The position numbers were made by a program, and so were the translations under genes. Positions 42,805-50,638 of a DNA stretch of 64,000 nucleotides are shown one piece after another (the stretch's first letter is position 1; the number at the start of each line of letters is the position of its first letter). The stretch spans positions 58,580 through 122,579 of the forward strand of contig CAZNMY010000004.1 of assembly GCA_964574325.1 (NCBI GenBank), in the 5' to 3' direction. Source of the DNA: CAMDPA01 sp964574325 (lineage in GTDB: Bacteria > Pseudomonadota > Alphaproteobacteria > Rhizobiales > Hyphomicrobiaceae). Below the pieces are notes generated by a model. It ran no database searches. It was not told the DNA's origin and was given only the letters and a program-made list of their open reading frames with translations.

Positions 42805-43869
42805 TCAACTCCCCGGCCCCTCGTCGAAGCGCACTTTGCCGATCAACTCGACCGCCTTCGCCTGATGCTTCGACACATCGGCCAGCGGCACGCCGTCGAG
42901 CTTCGACTTGCCGAAGCTGGCGACCAGTCCAGACGGCTCCACATCCTCGCGGATCGGATACTCGTGGTTCTCCTGCGCGTAGATGAACTGCGCCGGCTGC
43001 GAGGTCATGAAATCCATCAGGACCGCCGCGTTGTTGAGCCCCGGCGCGTCCTTGATCAACGCCATGCCGGACAGGCTGACATGCGCGCCGCGATCACCCG
43101 CGTTCGGGAACACGATGTCGACCGCATTGCCGCTCGCTTGCTGCGCCGGATCTTTCGATGCGCGCAGTCCGCCGATATAGTACGTGTTCACCAGCGCCAC
43201 GTCGCAGCGCCCGGCTTGCACCGCCGCGATCTGGTCGCGATCACCACCCGTCGGCTTCGCCGCAAGATTGGCCTTGACGCCCCGCAGCCACGCCTCGGTC
43301 GCCTCTGCGCCCTTGTGCTCGATCATCGCGGCCGTCAGCAACACGTTGTAGGGATGCAGGCCCGAACGAGCGCAGACTTTGCCCTTCCATTTCGGATCGG
43401 CCAGTTCCTCGTAGGTGAACGCCTTCTGCGTGACCCGGCCGCGCGCGGTCGCGACCACACGCACCCGGCGCGTCAGTCCGAACCAATGGCCATCGGTATC
43501 GCGATCGATGGCAGGCACGCGCTCGGCGAGATCGGCGTTACCGACAGGCTCGGTGATGCCGGCGTTCTTCGCCGCGATGAGCTGGCTCAGTTCTGTTGCG
43601 ATGAAGATATCGACCTTGCCGTCCGCTGCGTCCGCCTTCAGCCGTGCCGACGGGTCCCCGGTGAGGTAGACCACGTTGAGCTTGATCCGGGTCAGGCCCT
43701 CGAACACCTGCAGCAGTGGCGCTACGAGCGCCATTTCCCGCGTCGTGTAGACGTTGAGCGATTTCGGGGCTGCCTGGGCGAGCGCGCTCCCGTCGCCTGA
43801 GGTTGCAACGGACGTCACGGCAGCGCCGATACCGAGGGCCGCAAAGATCCAACGCGCATGAGGTGTCAT
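42805..43869 (-). CDS. Ferric-iron-type ABC transporter substrate-binding protein
   Basis: 354 aa with a signal peptide (about 1-32, ending GSALAQA). The mature protein starts KSLNVYTTREMALVAPLLQVFE, typical of FbpA/FutA/AfuA periplasmic proteins. It contains the NTYYIGGL segment whose adjacent tyrosines usually bind Fe(III), and the DPKWKGKVCARSG segment. No permease or ATPase gene is nearby, so it either works with a distant transporter or has another ligand. The start follows no obvious Shine-Dalgarno sequence. Confidence 0.85.
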   Translation of the reverse strand: MTPHARWIFAALGIGAAVTSVATSGDGSALAQAAPKSLNVYTTREMALVAPLLQVFEGLTRIKLNVVYLTGDPSARLKADAADGKVDIFIATELSQLIAAKNAGITEPVGNADLAERVPAIDRDTDGHWFGLTRRVRVVATARGRVTQKAFTYEELADPKWKGKVCARSGLHPYNVLLTAAMIEHKGAEATEAWLRGVKANLAAKPTGGDRDQIAAVQAGRCDVALVNTYYIGGLRASKDPAQQASGNAVDIVFPNAGDRGAHVSLSGMALIKDAPGLNNAAVLMDFMTSQPAQFIYAQENHEYPIREDVEPSGLVASFGKSKLDGVPLADVSKHQAKAVELIGKVRFDEGPGS

Positions 43870-44060
43870 ACGTTCGCGTTCCAGTATTGAAGGGGGGACC
43901 CCCGGGGATTTCAGGGTATTCGAGCAGCCTTGAGCAGATTTGGACCGCTTTCGCCAGCAAGCTACCTGTCCGCAAATCCCCTAATGAAGGCTGAATTCGG
44001 CCCCGGCAGGGCAACTTCGGGACGGCATTGCATGGCCTCGGCTCGAGCTATGCGCTCTGG

Positions 44061-44228
44061 TCAGTCTGGGTCGCGCCCGCCCTGGTCCAGGCCCTCGGCG
44101 ATCTCGCCACGCGACAGGGCGCGCGCCTTGGCCTTGCGCTTGACGAGATTTGCCCGCAACTCGGCTGCGAGCCGCTTCTTGCGCTGCTCTGCCGTTTCGT
44201 TCCGCCGCTTCGGTAGGTCACCACTCAT
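44061..44228 (-). CDS. Small basic conserved protein, uncharacterised
   Basis: 55 aa, highly charged. A KRRNETAEQRKKRLAAELRA segment and a KRKAKARA run predict one long helix. ATG 44228 is chosen because the sequence from MSGDLPKRRN resembles short proteins I recall from Hyphomicrobiales; the frame opens at 44258. It could bind nucleic acid or the ribosome, but no function is known. It lies divergent from rimO. Confidence 0.55.
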   Translation of the reverse strand: MSGDLPKRRNETAEQRKKRLAAELRANLVKRKAKARALSRGEIAEGLDQGGRDPD

Positions 44229-44295
44229 TTTCAGCGATTCCACAAAGATCGAACCCACTCTATCCCATCCCCATCAATCGGGCTAAAAGCCGCGC

Positions 44296-45726
44296 ATGTC
44301 AAAATCACCCGTGAAATCCGCCGCCCGCCGCACCTCGCGCCCCCCCGCGGGCGCCAAGGGCGCTTCCGCCCCGCCTGCGAAGGCGCGTCGCGCCGTGAAG
44401 TCACCCACCGCGAAAACGAAAGCGCCGAAGGTCGGCTTCGTCTCGCTCGGCTGCCCGAAAGCCCTCGTCGACAGCGAGCGCATCATCACGCGCCTGCGCG
44501 CGGAAGGCTACGAGATCGCGCCCGAATACAAGAGCGCGGACGTGGTCGTCGTCAATACCTGCGGCTTCCTCAACTCGGCGAAGCAGGAAAGCCTCGACGC
44601 GATCGGCGAGGCTATCGCACAGAACGGCCGTGTCATCGTCACGGGCTGCCTCGGCGTCGAGAAAGACAGGATCATGTCGGCGCACCCCCGCGTGCTCGCC
44701 GTCACCGGTCCGCATCAATATGAGCAGGTGATGGAGGCCGTGCACGATGCGGTGCCGCCGCTGCACGATCCGTTCCTCGATCTCGTGCCGCCCGAGGGAC
44801 TGCATCTCACGCCCCGCCATTACGCGTATTTGAAAATCTCGGAGGGCTGCAACAACAAGTGCAGCTTCTGCATCATTCCCGACATCCGCGGCCGCCTCGT
44901 CAGCCGCCCCGCGAACCACGTCATGGCCGAGGCCGAGCGCCTCGTGAAGGCCGGCGTGAAGGAGCTGCTCGTCATCTCGCAAGACACGAGCGCCTACGGC
45001 CTCGATATCAAATATGCCGAAAGCACGTGGAACAAGCAGCCGCTGAAGGCGCGCTTCTTCGAGCTTTCACAGGCGCTGGGCTCGCTCGGCGTCTGGGTCC
45101 GCATGCACTACGTCTATCCCTATCCGCACGTCGACGACGTCATTCCGCTGATGGCCGAGGGCAAGATCCTCCCCTACCTCGACATCCCCTTCCAGCACGC
45201 GTCGCCCACTGTCTTGAAGGCGATGCGCCGACCCGCCTCGCAGGACAAGGTGCTCGAGCGCATCGCCAAGTGGCGCAACATCTGCCCGGATCTGGCGCTC
45301 CGCTCGACGTTCATCGTCGGCTTCCCCGGCGAGACCGACGACGACTTCCGGATACTGATAGACTTCCTGCAGGAAGCCCGCCTCACCCGCGTCGGCTGCT
45401 TCAAGTACGAGGATGTCGACGGCGCGAAGGCGAACGATCTCCCTGGCCAGGTGCCCGAAGAAGTGAAGGAGGAGCGCTGGGAAATGCTGATGGGCGTCCA
45501 GCGCGCCGTCTCGAGCCACGTGCTCGCATCCCGCATCGGCAAGACGATCGACGTGCTCGTGGACGACGTCGACGAGGAAGGCGCCATCGGCCGATCGGCC
45601 TGGGACGCCCCCGAAGTCGACGGCTGCGTCTTCCTCAACGGCGAGACGAACGTCAAGATCGGCGACAAACTGCGCGTCAAGATCGGCCACGCCGACGAAT
45701 ACGATTTATGGGGTGAGGTGGAGTAG
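44296..45726 (+). CDS. rimO: Ribosomal protein S12 methylthiotransferase RimO
   Basis: 476 aa. The N-terminal UPF0004 domain has C53 in SLGCPKALVDSE and C89 in NTCGFL as cluster ligands. The radical-SAM motif is C185-xxx-C189-xx-C192 in CNNKCSFC, and a C-terminal TRAM domain ends the protein. RimO adds a methylthio group to an aspartate of S12; the ALVDSE signature separates it from MiaB. An N-terminal Lys/Ala/Pro-rich extension of about 40 residues precedes the enzyme and is not needed for the fold. The gene stands alone. Confidence 0.95.
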   Translation: MSKSPVKSAARRTSRPPAGAKGASAPPAKARRAVKSPTAKTKAPKVGFVSLGCPKALVDSERIITRLRAEGYEIAPEYKSADVVVVNTCGFLNSAKQESLDAIGEAIAQNGRVIVTGCLGVEKDRIMSAHPRVLAVTGPHQYEQVMEAVHDAVPPLHDPFLDLVPPEGLHLTPRHYAYLKISEGCNNKCSFCIIPDIRGRLVSRPANHVMAEAERLVKAGVKELLVISQDTSAYGLDIKYAESTWNKQPLKARFFELSQALGSLGVWVRMHYVYPYPHVDDVIPLMAEGKILPYLDIPFQHASPTVLKAMRRPASQDKVLERIAKWRNICPDLALRSTFIVGFPGETDDDFRILIDFLQEARLTRVGCFKYEDVDGAKANDLPGQVPEEVKEERWEMLMGVQRAVSSHVLASRIGKTIDVLVDDVDEEGAIGRSAWDAPEVDGCVFLNGETNVKIGDKLRVKIGHADEYDLWGEVE

Positions 45727-45800
45727 TGAGATCGCCACGCTGAGGCTGCTGTGTAGAGGCGAGACATCGAGCCCCGCGCCTTGAGTGGCGCAGTCCCCAA

Positions 45801-45875
45801 TCAGACCACGCCTAGCAGGAGCAGTACGATCACCACCGAGAGTGGAACTCCGAGAAGCCAAAGAATAACGGGCAT
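45801..45875 (-). CDS. 24-aa hydrophobic microprotein
   Basis: A 24-codon frame starts at ATG 45875 with GGAG eight bases upstream and stops at TGA (45801-45803). The peptide opens MPVILWLLGVP and is otherwise almost all Leu and Val, so it is a single membrane helix. Very similar short peptides (MPIILWLLG type) recur, from memory, across alphaproteobacteria, which argues that it is real despite its size. Its function is unknown. Confidence 0.6.
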   Translation of the reverse strand: MPVILWLLGVPLSVVIVLLLLGVV

Positions 45876-46245
45876 GATTTGATCTCCGTTGCCGTTACAC
45901 TCTCAACGCCTCGTTGGCTCGATAGTTTCGTCTTGGTGGCTCGGAAGTTCCGTTTCACGCGCTTGACGGAGCGGTGTCTCCGGCTCGCAACACTCGCTGT
46001 TCTGCCATTCCAGCGCCTTGTCGCGCTCGCGGTCATCCGTGCGAGTCCGCGGCAAACTTGGGGGTGCGGCCGTACCGGCGATTGCCGGCCAAGGCATGGC
46101 TGATGCATCCGTGTCGACCGGCGCGGCATCTGGATCGAAGTAAATATTAGGCACGAGCGCGCTGGTCGCCGAAGTGCGATTGGCGCTTATCGTGGACCGA
46201 GGCACCTACCCCGCTTGGCTCCAACTGGTTTGGCCCCGCCCCAGC
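45876..46245. other. Intergenic region without a confident gene
   Basis: A minus-strand frame at 45903-46205 (100 aa) is open, but it is rich in Thr, Pro and Glu, lacks recognisable motifs, and runs through the region that should hold the microprotein promoter. I see no other gene, RNA or strong hairpin. Confidence 0.4.
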
Positions 46246-47271
46246 TCACTTCGGCAGCGCGAACTCCTCGCCCTTCCACTCTACCGAAATGCTCGCCGGA
46301 TCGGAGAACACGTCGAGCGCTTCTTCGATCATCTTGCCGCGGATCTCGTCCGGCACCCGGCGCGACAAAGCCAGCCGCACAGCTTCCGGGTCCTCGAGCC
46401 CGATCGGCCGGATGATGCCCGGCTTGAAGCTGCCGTCCAGGATCTCGCGCGCCGCGCTGAACACGGCGAGGCCCGCATCCGCGATCGCCGAGCCGATGAA
46501 CACGTCCGGCACGCGGCTCGTCCAGTCCACCACGTTGCCGATCTGCTGGATCTTCTTCTCGCGGCAGCCTTCGATTGCCCCACCACGCGCCGCGTTCAGC
46601 ATCGTGAACAGGATGTCGACACCGGCGTCCGCCATCGCGATCGTGCCGCGCTTGGCCAGCGCCCCATCGTCCATGCTGCCCGTGAAGCCGGTCAGCACCT
46701 TCACCTTCGGGTTCGCATCGGTGACGCCGTTGACGAATGCGCCGCGCGCCTTCAGCGACGAGGCGAACTTGATGCCCGACAGATGCCCGACGGTGCCGGT
46801 CTTGGTCAGCATCGCCGCGAGCAAACCCGCGAGATAGGCCGACAACTCTTGAAGAACCTCGTAGCTGGCGAGATTCGGCCCCGACACCGCGCCTTGCGTG
46901 ACGACGAAGCGCATCTCCGGAAATTCCGCGGCGACGAGCTTCGCCGCGTCGTTGTTCTGCCCGCCGTGCGCGATCACGACATCCGGCTTGTCCTTGGCGA
47001 GTTCGCGCATCGCCTTGGCGAGCTCGTCCCGTTGGGTCGGGATGCCCTGCACGAACGAGAACTTCGCACCCAGCCGCTCCTCGGCGAGCTTCAGTCCGCC
47101 GTATCCCGCCTGCATGAAGCCGCCGTCGTCGACGCGGCCGGCGAACAGCGCGCCGATTCGCACCGGGGCCTGTGCTCTGGCGTGAGGCGCGAGCATCGCA
47201 GCGCCCAACATCGCTAGCGCCACCCGCCGATCGAGTTTGGCAGCGGCGATCATCGGCAGTGAGGTCTTCAT
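46246..47271 (-). CDS. BMP-family (PnrA/Med-like) substrate-binding protein
   Basis: 341 aa with a signal peptide (about 1-34, ending APHARAQA). The mature part starts RIGALFAGRVDDGGFMQAGY and contains the family segments DVVIAHGGQNNDAAK, TGTVGHLSG and ADAGVDILFTMLNAA. These basic-membrane-lipoprotein-type receptors feed ABC importers of nucleosides or related compounds. There is no lipobox cysteine, so it is soluble in the periplasm. GAGGAC lies upstream of the start. It follows the TAXI protein after 48 bases, but no permease is encoded here. Confidence 0.88.
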   Translation of the reverse strand: MKTSLPMIAAAKLDRRVALAMLGAAMLAPHARAQAPVRIGALFAGRVDDGGFMQAGYGGLKLAEERLGAKFSFVQGIPTQRDELAKAMRELAKDKPDVVIAHGGQNNDAAKLVAAEFPEMRFVVTQGAVSGPNLASYEVLQELSAYLAGLLAAMLTKTGTVGHLSGIKFASSLKARGAFVNGVTDANPKVKVLTGFTGSMDDGALAKRGTIAMADAGVDILFTMLNAARGGAIEGCREKKIQQIGNVVDWTSRVPDVFIGSAIADAGLAVFSAAREILDGSFKPGIIRPIGLEDPEAVRLALSRRVPDEIRGKMIEEALDVFSDPASISVEWKGEEFALPK

Positions 47272-47319
47272 GCTGTCCTCATGCGGAAAAGAAACGGTGC
47301 GACCTGCCGCGAAGCAGAA

Positions 47320-48396
47320 CTATCTCGGCTGCCGCTTCGCCCATTCCATGAAGCGCTGGAACAGCCGCTCCTGCTCGCCCGGTGCCATCACGTCGACGCG
47401 CGTCTGTGCCTCGCGCGGCTTCTTCGTCAGCTCCGCGAGCTTTTCCGTCGCGAAGCTGTGGCGCGTCCATCCCGGCACCTGCGCCGCCAGATTCACGTCC
47501 TTCCAGGCGGGCTGATAGCCGAGCCCCTTGAATTTTTCGAACTGGTCGAAGAACAGCTCCACGAACCGGCGCACCCGGCGCGAACGGTCTGCCGACTGCG
47601 GCCGGTCGAGCACGGCGAGCACGGTCTGCACCGCGACCGTCTCGACGCGCTGGCCCGGCTTGATGAAGTTCGGATAGTCCGCCGAAGTCAGCTCGGCTGG
47701 AAAATAGAACTCGTCGAGCTTGTCGTAGGGGATCGGCAGCAGCTTGTATCCCGCGTCGTTCGAAAAGCCCGAAATCAGGTTGTTCGGCTTCGCCACGCTG
47801 TGCATGAACCCGGCGATCTCGCCCGACTTCATCATGGCGAGCGCCTGCACGTTCGACACGAACACCGGCTCGACCTCGACCCCCAGCCGCTGGAAGATGA
47901 TCGGCGCCGTCACCGATGGCCCGGCGCCGGGTACGTTGAAGCCCACTTTGCGCCCTTTGAGATCCTCGACGGTCCTGATTTCCGGCCGCACCACGAGGTG
48001 GATCTCGGACATATAGAGCGCGGCGACGTACTGCACGCGCTTCTCGATCAGCGGAACCTTCTCGACGGTGCGCAGATGGTGCAGCACGTCGGTCTGTGTC
48101 AGCGCCACGTCGATGCCGTTGAGGAACAGCAGATCCGTGACGTTGTTGGCAGCGCCCGGCGTCGCCAATGGCAACACGCGGAGGGTTCCGCTCTCGTTGA
48201 GATTGCGCGCGATCTCCGCGGCGAACGGCAGGAACGTGTCTTCCGGCAGGCCGGCGGCGAGACCGACGGTCCATTCGTTGGCTTTCGCCCGCGCCTCCGC
48301 CCCTCTGGCCCGCGAGCCCGTTTGTGCCAGCACCGTATCGCAGACCGCGGAAAGGCCCAGCATCATCGCGAGGCCCGAAGCCAGGATACGAAGCAT
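47320..48396 (-). CDS. TAXI-family TRAP transporter solute receptor
   Basis: 358 aa from ATG 48396, which has GGGGGG about five bases upstream; the frame opens at 48447. The signal peptide is about 1-24 (ending TVLAQ). The mature part has the TAXI-type periplasmic fold with WTVGLAAGLPEDTFLPFAAE, NNVTDLLFLNGIDVALTQTD and DLKGRKVGFNVPGAG. TAXI receptors deliver organic acids such as glutamate to TRAP permeases, but no TRAP membrane subunit is present in the window. It may form a two-gene unit with the downstream BMP protein, an unusual pairing. Confidence 0.85.
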   Translation of the reverse strand: MLRILASGLAMMLGLSAVCDTVLAQTGSRARGAEARAKANEWTVGLAAGLPEDTFLPFAAEIARNLNESGTLRVLPLATPGAANNVTDLLFLNGIDVALTQTDVLHHLRTVEKVPLIEKRVQYVAALYMSEIHLVVRPEIRTVEDLKGRKVGFNVPGAGPSVTAPIIFQRLGVEVEPVFVSNVQALAMMKSGEIAGFMHSVAKPNNLISGFSNDAGYKLLPIPYDKLDEFYFPAELTSADYPNFIKPGQRVETVAVQTVLAVLDRPQSADRSRRVRRFVELFFDQFEKFKGLGYQPAWKDVNLAAQVPGWTRHSFATEKLAELTKKPREAQTRVDVMAPGEQERLFQRFMEWAKRQPR

Positions 48397-48589
48397 GTGC
48401 GCCCCCCAGAAGATGCGGAAAGAGTTGCGAATGAGCATTCGGTACACGGAACTGTGGATTGTCGACCTCGATTACCACTGAAGTCTGAAGGAATGACTAG
48501 AGCATAATCCGACCCGACGGAATCGGTGGATGACTGACATTGTCAACTGCCAGGACCAATCGACAACCAATCGACAAATGACGTCGTCA

Positions 48590-48708
48590 TGGTCCGCGGA
48601 GGCGGACCACCCACGACACGCCGAAATTCGCGTACCAAGTCGTGAGGCAAATAGAGAGCCTGCTGCGTGATCGCCTGGAGACGTGGATGGTCCGCCTCAG
48701 CGGACCAT
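48590..48708. repeat. Paired REP-like palindromes in inverted orientation
   Basis: TGGTCCGC-GGAG-GCGGACCA (48590-48609) and ATGGTCCGC-CTCA-GCGGACCAT (48687-48708) are both perfect hairpins. The second, read in reverse complement, matches the first and a few flanking bases with two differences. Two inverted REP units about 80 bases apart resemble a bacterial BIME. The surrounding 48397-48809 gap holds no gene I can support. Confidence 0.8.
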
Positions 48709-48809
48709 GAAACAGCGCGGGCGGGAGCGACGGGTTCATCCTGCAACCGAGCGATGTCCCGCGGCCCCTCGATCCGGCCTCCTGAAGCGTGCCGTTCGCT
48801 GGCGCGGCT

Positions 48810-50168
48810 TCACACGGCCCCACGATCGTATCGGCTCCGCGGCCGCCTCAGTCTCATGTGCTCCCGCAGCGTTGTCCCCTCGTAGCCGACCCGCAGCAGC
48901 CCGCGCCGCTGCAACTCGGGAACCAGCGTCTGGCAAACGTCGTCCAATTCCCCCGGCAGATAGCTCGGCTGCAGGATGAACCCGTCGCACGCGCCTAATC
49001 CGAACCAGTGCTCCATCTCGTCGGCCACGTCCTTGATTGAGCCGATCATCGTCGCCTTGCCGCGGCTTCCGGCCAGCCGCTCCCACATCTGACGAACAGT
49101 GAGGTTCTCGCGTGCCGCCGTCGTCATGATGTTGCGGAACATCCCCTGGCTCGCCACCTTCGCGTGCATTTCCATCTGCGGGAACGGATCGTCGGGTTTC
49201 AAACCCATTGCCGCCAGATCCGTGGCGAGCAGCATCGATAGATAGTCCATGCCGACCTGCGGATGGATCAGCGATTGCAGATGATCCCACTTCGCCCGCG
49301 CTTCATCGCGCGTCGCAGCGACAACGGCGGTAAGCCCCGGCAGGATCACCATCTGGTCGGGCGTGCGGCCGAACTTGGCCATCCGGCCTTTCACGTCGTC
49401 GTAGTGCTCTTTCTGCGTCTCCGCTGTGAGGTTCGACGTGAACACGCCTTCCGCGGTCTCCGCCGCAAGCTCGCGTCCGGCATCTGACGTTCCAGCCTGG
49501 AATATCACCGGATAGCCTTGGATGGGCCGGGGCACGTTGAGCGGCCCGCGCACCTTGAAATGCTCCCCCTGGTGGTTCAGGTGATGCATCTTGTCGGGAT
49601 CGAGGAACACGCCCGAAGCCTTGTCGCGCGGGAACGCATCGTCGTCCCAGCTGTCCCACAGGCCATGCACGACCTTCACGAACTCGTGCGCTCGCTGATA
49701 GCGGTCCTCGTGCTCGTAGTGCTCGTCGCGGCCGAAGTTCGGCGCCTCGGACGCATTGCCCGAGGTCACGACGTTCCACGCCGCGCGCCCCTTGGAGATG
49801 TGGTCGAGCGAGGCGAACCGGCGCGCCACGTTGTAGGGCTCGTTGTAGGAGGTGGTCGCAGTCGCCACGAGGCCGATCCGCTTCGTCACCATGGCGAGCG
49901 CGCCGAGCAGCGTCGTCGGCTCGAAATAGGCCGTGTACTGCGCCGATCGCTTCAGCGATTCCCGCGTCCGCTCCGCCGTCGCCGCCGAATCCGCGAAGAA
50001 CAGGAAATCGAGCCCTGCCGCCTCCGCTGTCTGCGCCAGCCGCACGTAGTGGTCGATGTTGATGCCGGCGTCGGCGTCCGCCTTCGGATGCCGCCACGAG
50101 GCGATGTGATGCCCCGTATGGTTGAAGAACACGCCGAGGTGCATGCGTTTTGCGCGAGCCTCTGCCAT
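48810..50168 (-). CDS. FMN-dependent monooxygenase, NtaA/SnaA/DszA family (LLM class)
   Basis: 452 aa from ATG 50168. The sequence shows the luciferase-like TIM barrel of two-component flavin monooxygenases: HLGVFFNHTGHH at the N-terminus, GLDFLFFADS, TTLLGALAMVTKRIGL, NVARRFASLDHISKGRAAWNV and the FQAGTSDAGRELAAETAEGVF segment. Such enzymes oxidise chelators, sulfonates or sulfones with reduced FMN from a separate reductase. No reductase gene is nearby and the substrate is unknown. A frame extension to 50324 exists but is not convincing. Confidence 0.88.
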   Translation of the reverse strand: MAEARAKRMHLGVFFNHTGHHIASWRHPKADADAGINIDHYVRLAQTAEAAGLDFLFFADSAATAERTRESLKRSAQYTAYFEPTTLLGALAMVTKRIGLVATATTSYNEPYNVARRFASLDHISKGRAAWNVVTSGNASEAPNFGRDEHYEHEDRYQRAHEFVKVVHGLWDSWDDDAFPRDKASGVFLDPDKMHHLNHQGEHFKVRGPLNVPRPIQGYPVIFQAGTSDAGRELAAETAEGVFTSNLTAETQKEHYDDVKGRMAKFGRTPDQMVILPGLTAVVAATRDEARAKWDHLQSLIHPQVGMDYLSMLLATDLAAMGLKPDDPFPQMEMHAKVASQGMFRNIMTTAARENLTVRQMWERLAGSRGKATMIGSIKDVADEMEHWFGLGACDGFILQPSYLPGELDDVCQTLVPELQRRGLLRVGYEGTTLREHMRLRRPRSRYDRGAV

Positions 50169-50389
50169 CGAGCCGTCCCCCGGTTTGAATTCGCCCGATC
50201 CTACCCCCGAACGGCAAAATGGGGACACACACAATATCCGCGACCTGACCGCGCAACGATGAGCCTCTGGATCATGAAATCGTGCGTGTCCCCTTTTTCC
50301 TCTCCTTAACGAAATTGCTTGCACAATCGGCGTCGAGACGGCACTAATCCCGCCATCTCACCCAAAGACGAGCGATCGACCCGAGATTT

Positions 50390-50512
50390 ATGCGCACCGG
50401 CTCCCATGCCCCGGCCTTGTTCCCGACCCGCACACGCGGCGCGGCGACGGCTGCTGCGCTTCTCCTGGCGAAGCTTCTTCTGCTGCTTAGAGGCCCCTGG
50501 GCCGTCGCCTGA
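50390..50512 (+). CDS. Leucine-rich leader peptide upstream of leuA
   Basis: A 40-codon frame from ATG 50390 ends at TGA 50510-50512. It contains eight leucines within ten codons (LLLAKLLLLL), then RGPWAVA and stop. This is the classic design of an amino-acid attenuation leader: ribosomes stall in the leucine run when charged tRNA-Leu is scarce. A possible promoter, TTGCAC (50319-50324) with CACTAA 17 bases downstream, precedes it. leuA begins 126 bases after the leader stop. Not expected to have a function as a protein. Confidence 0.75.
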   Translation: MRTGSHAPALFPTRTRGAATAAALLLAKLLLLLRGPWAVA

Positions 50513-50547
50513 TGCTCTGCGGTCCCGCAGGGCCGGCCGCTCAGGGG
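50494..50547 (+). promoter_or_regulatory. Attenuator-like RNA structure at the end of the leuA leader
   Basis: CCCCTG-GGCCG (50494-50504), inside the last leader codons, can pair with CGGCC (50534-50538) and CAGGGG (50542-50547) around a 3-base bulge. A smaller perfect hairpin CTGCGG-TC-CCGCAG (50517-50530) sits inside. A ribosome at the stop codon would block the outer stem, while one stalled at the Leu run would not. I see no T-run right after it, so the mechanism may not be classical intrinsic termination. Confidence 0.55.
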
Positions 50548-50638
50548 ATGCAGACACTTCAGCCACGCAACGCTCGCAGCCGTTGATCTCAGCACCCCGT
50601 TGTGCTCGAAAAGCTTACGTTTTCCAGGAACCGCTCCT

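Noticed and set aside
45903..46205. 100-aa minus-strand protein upstream of the microprotein
   Set aside because: No motif, unusual composition, no good ribosome-binding site, and overlap with the probable promoter region. Left as an unproven frame.
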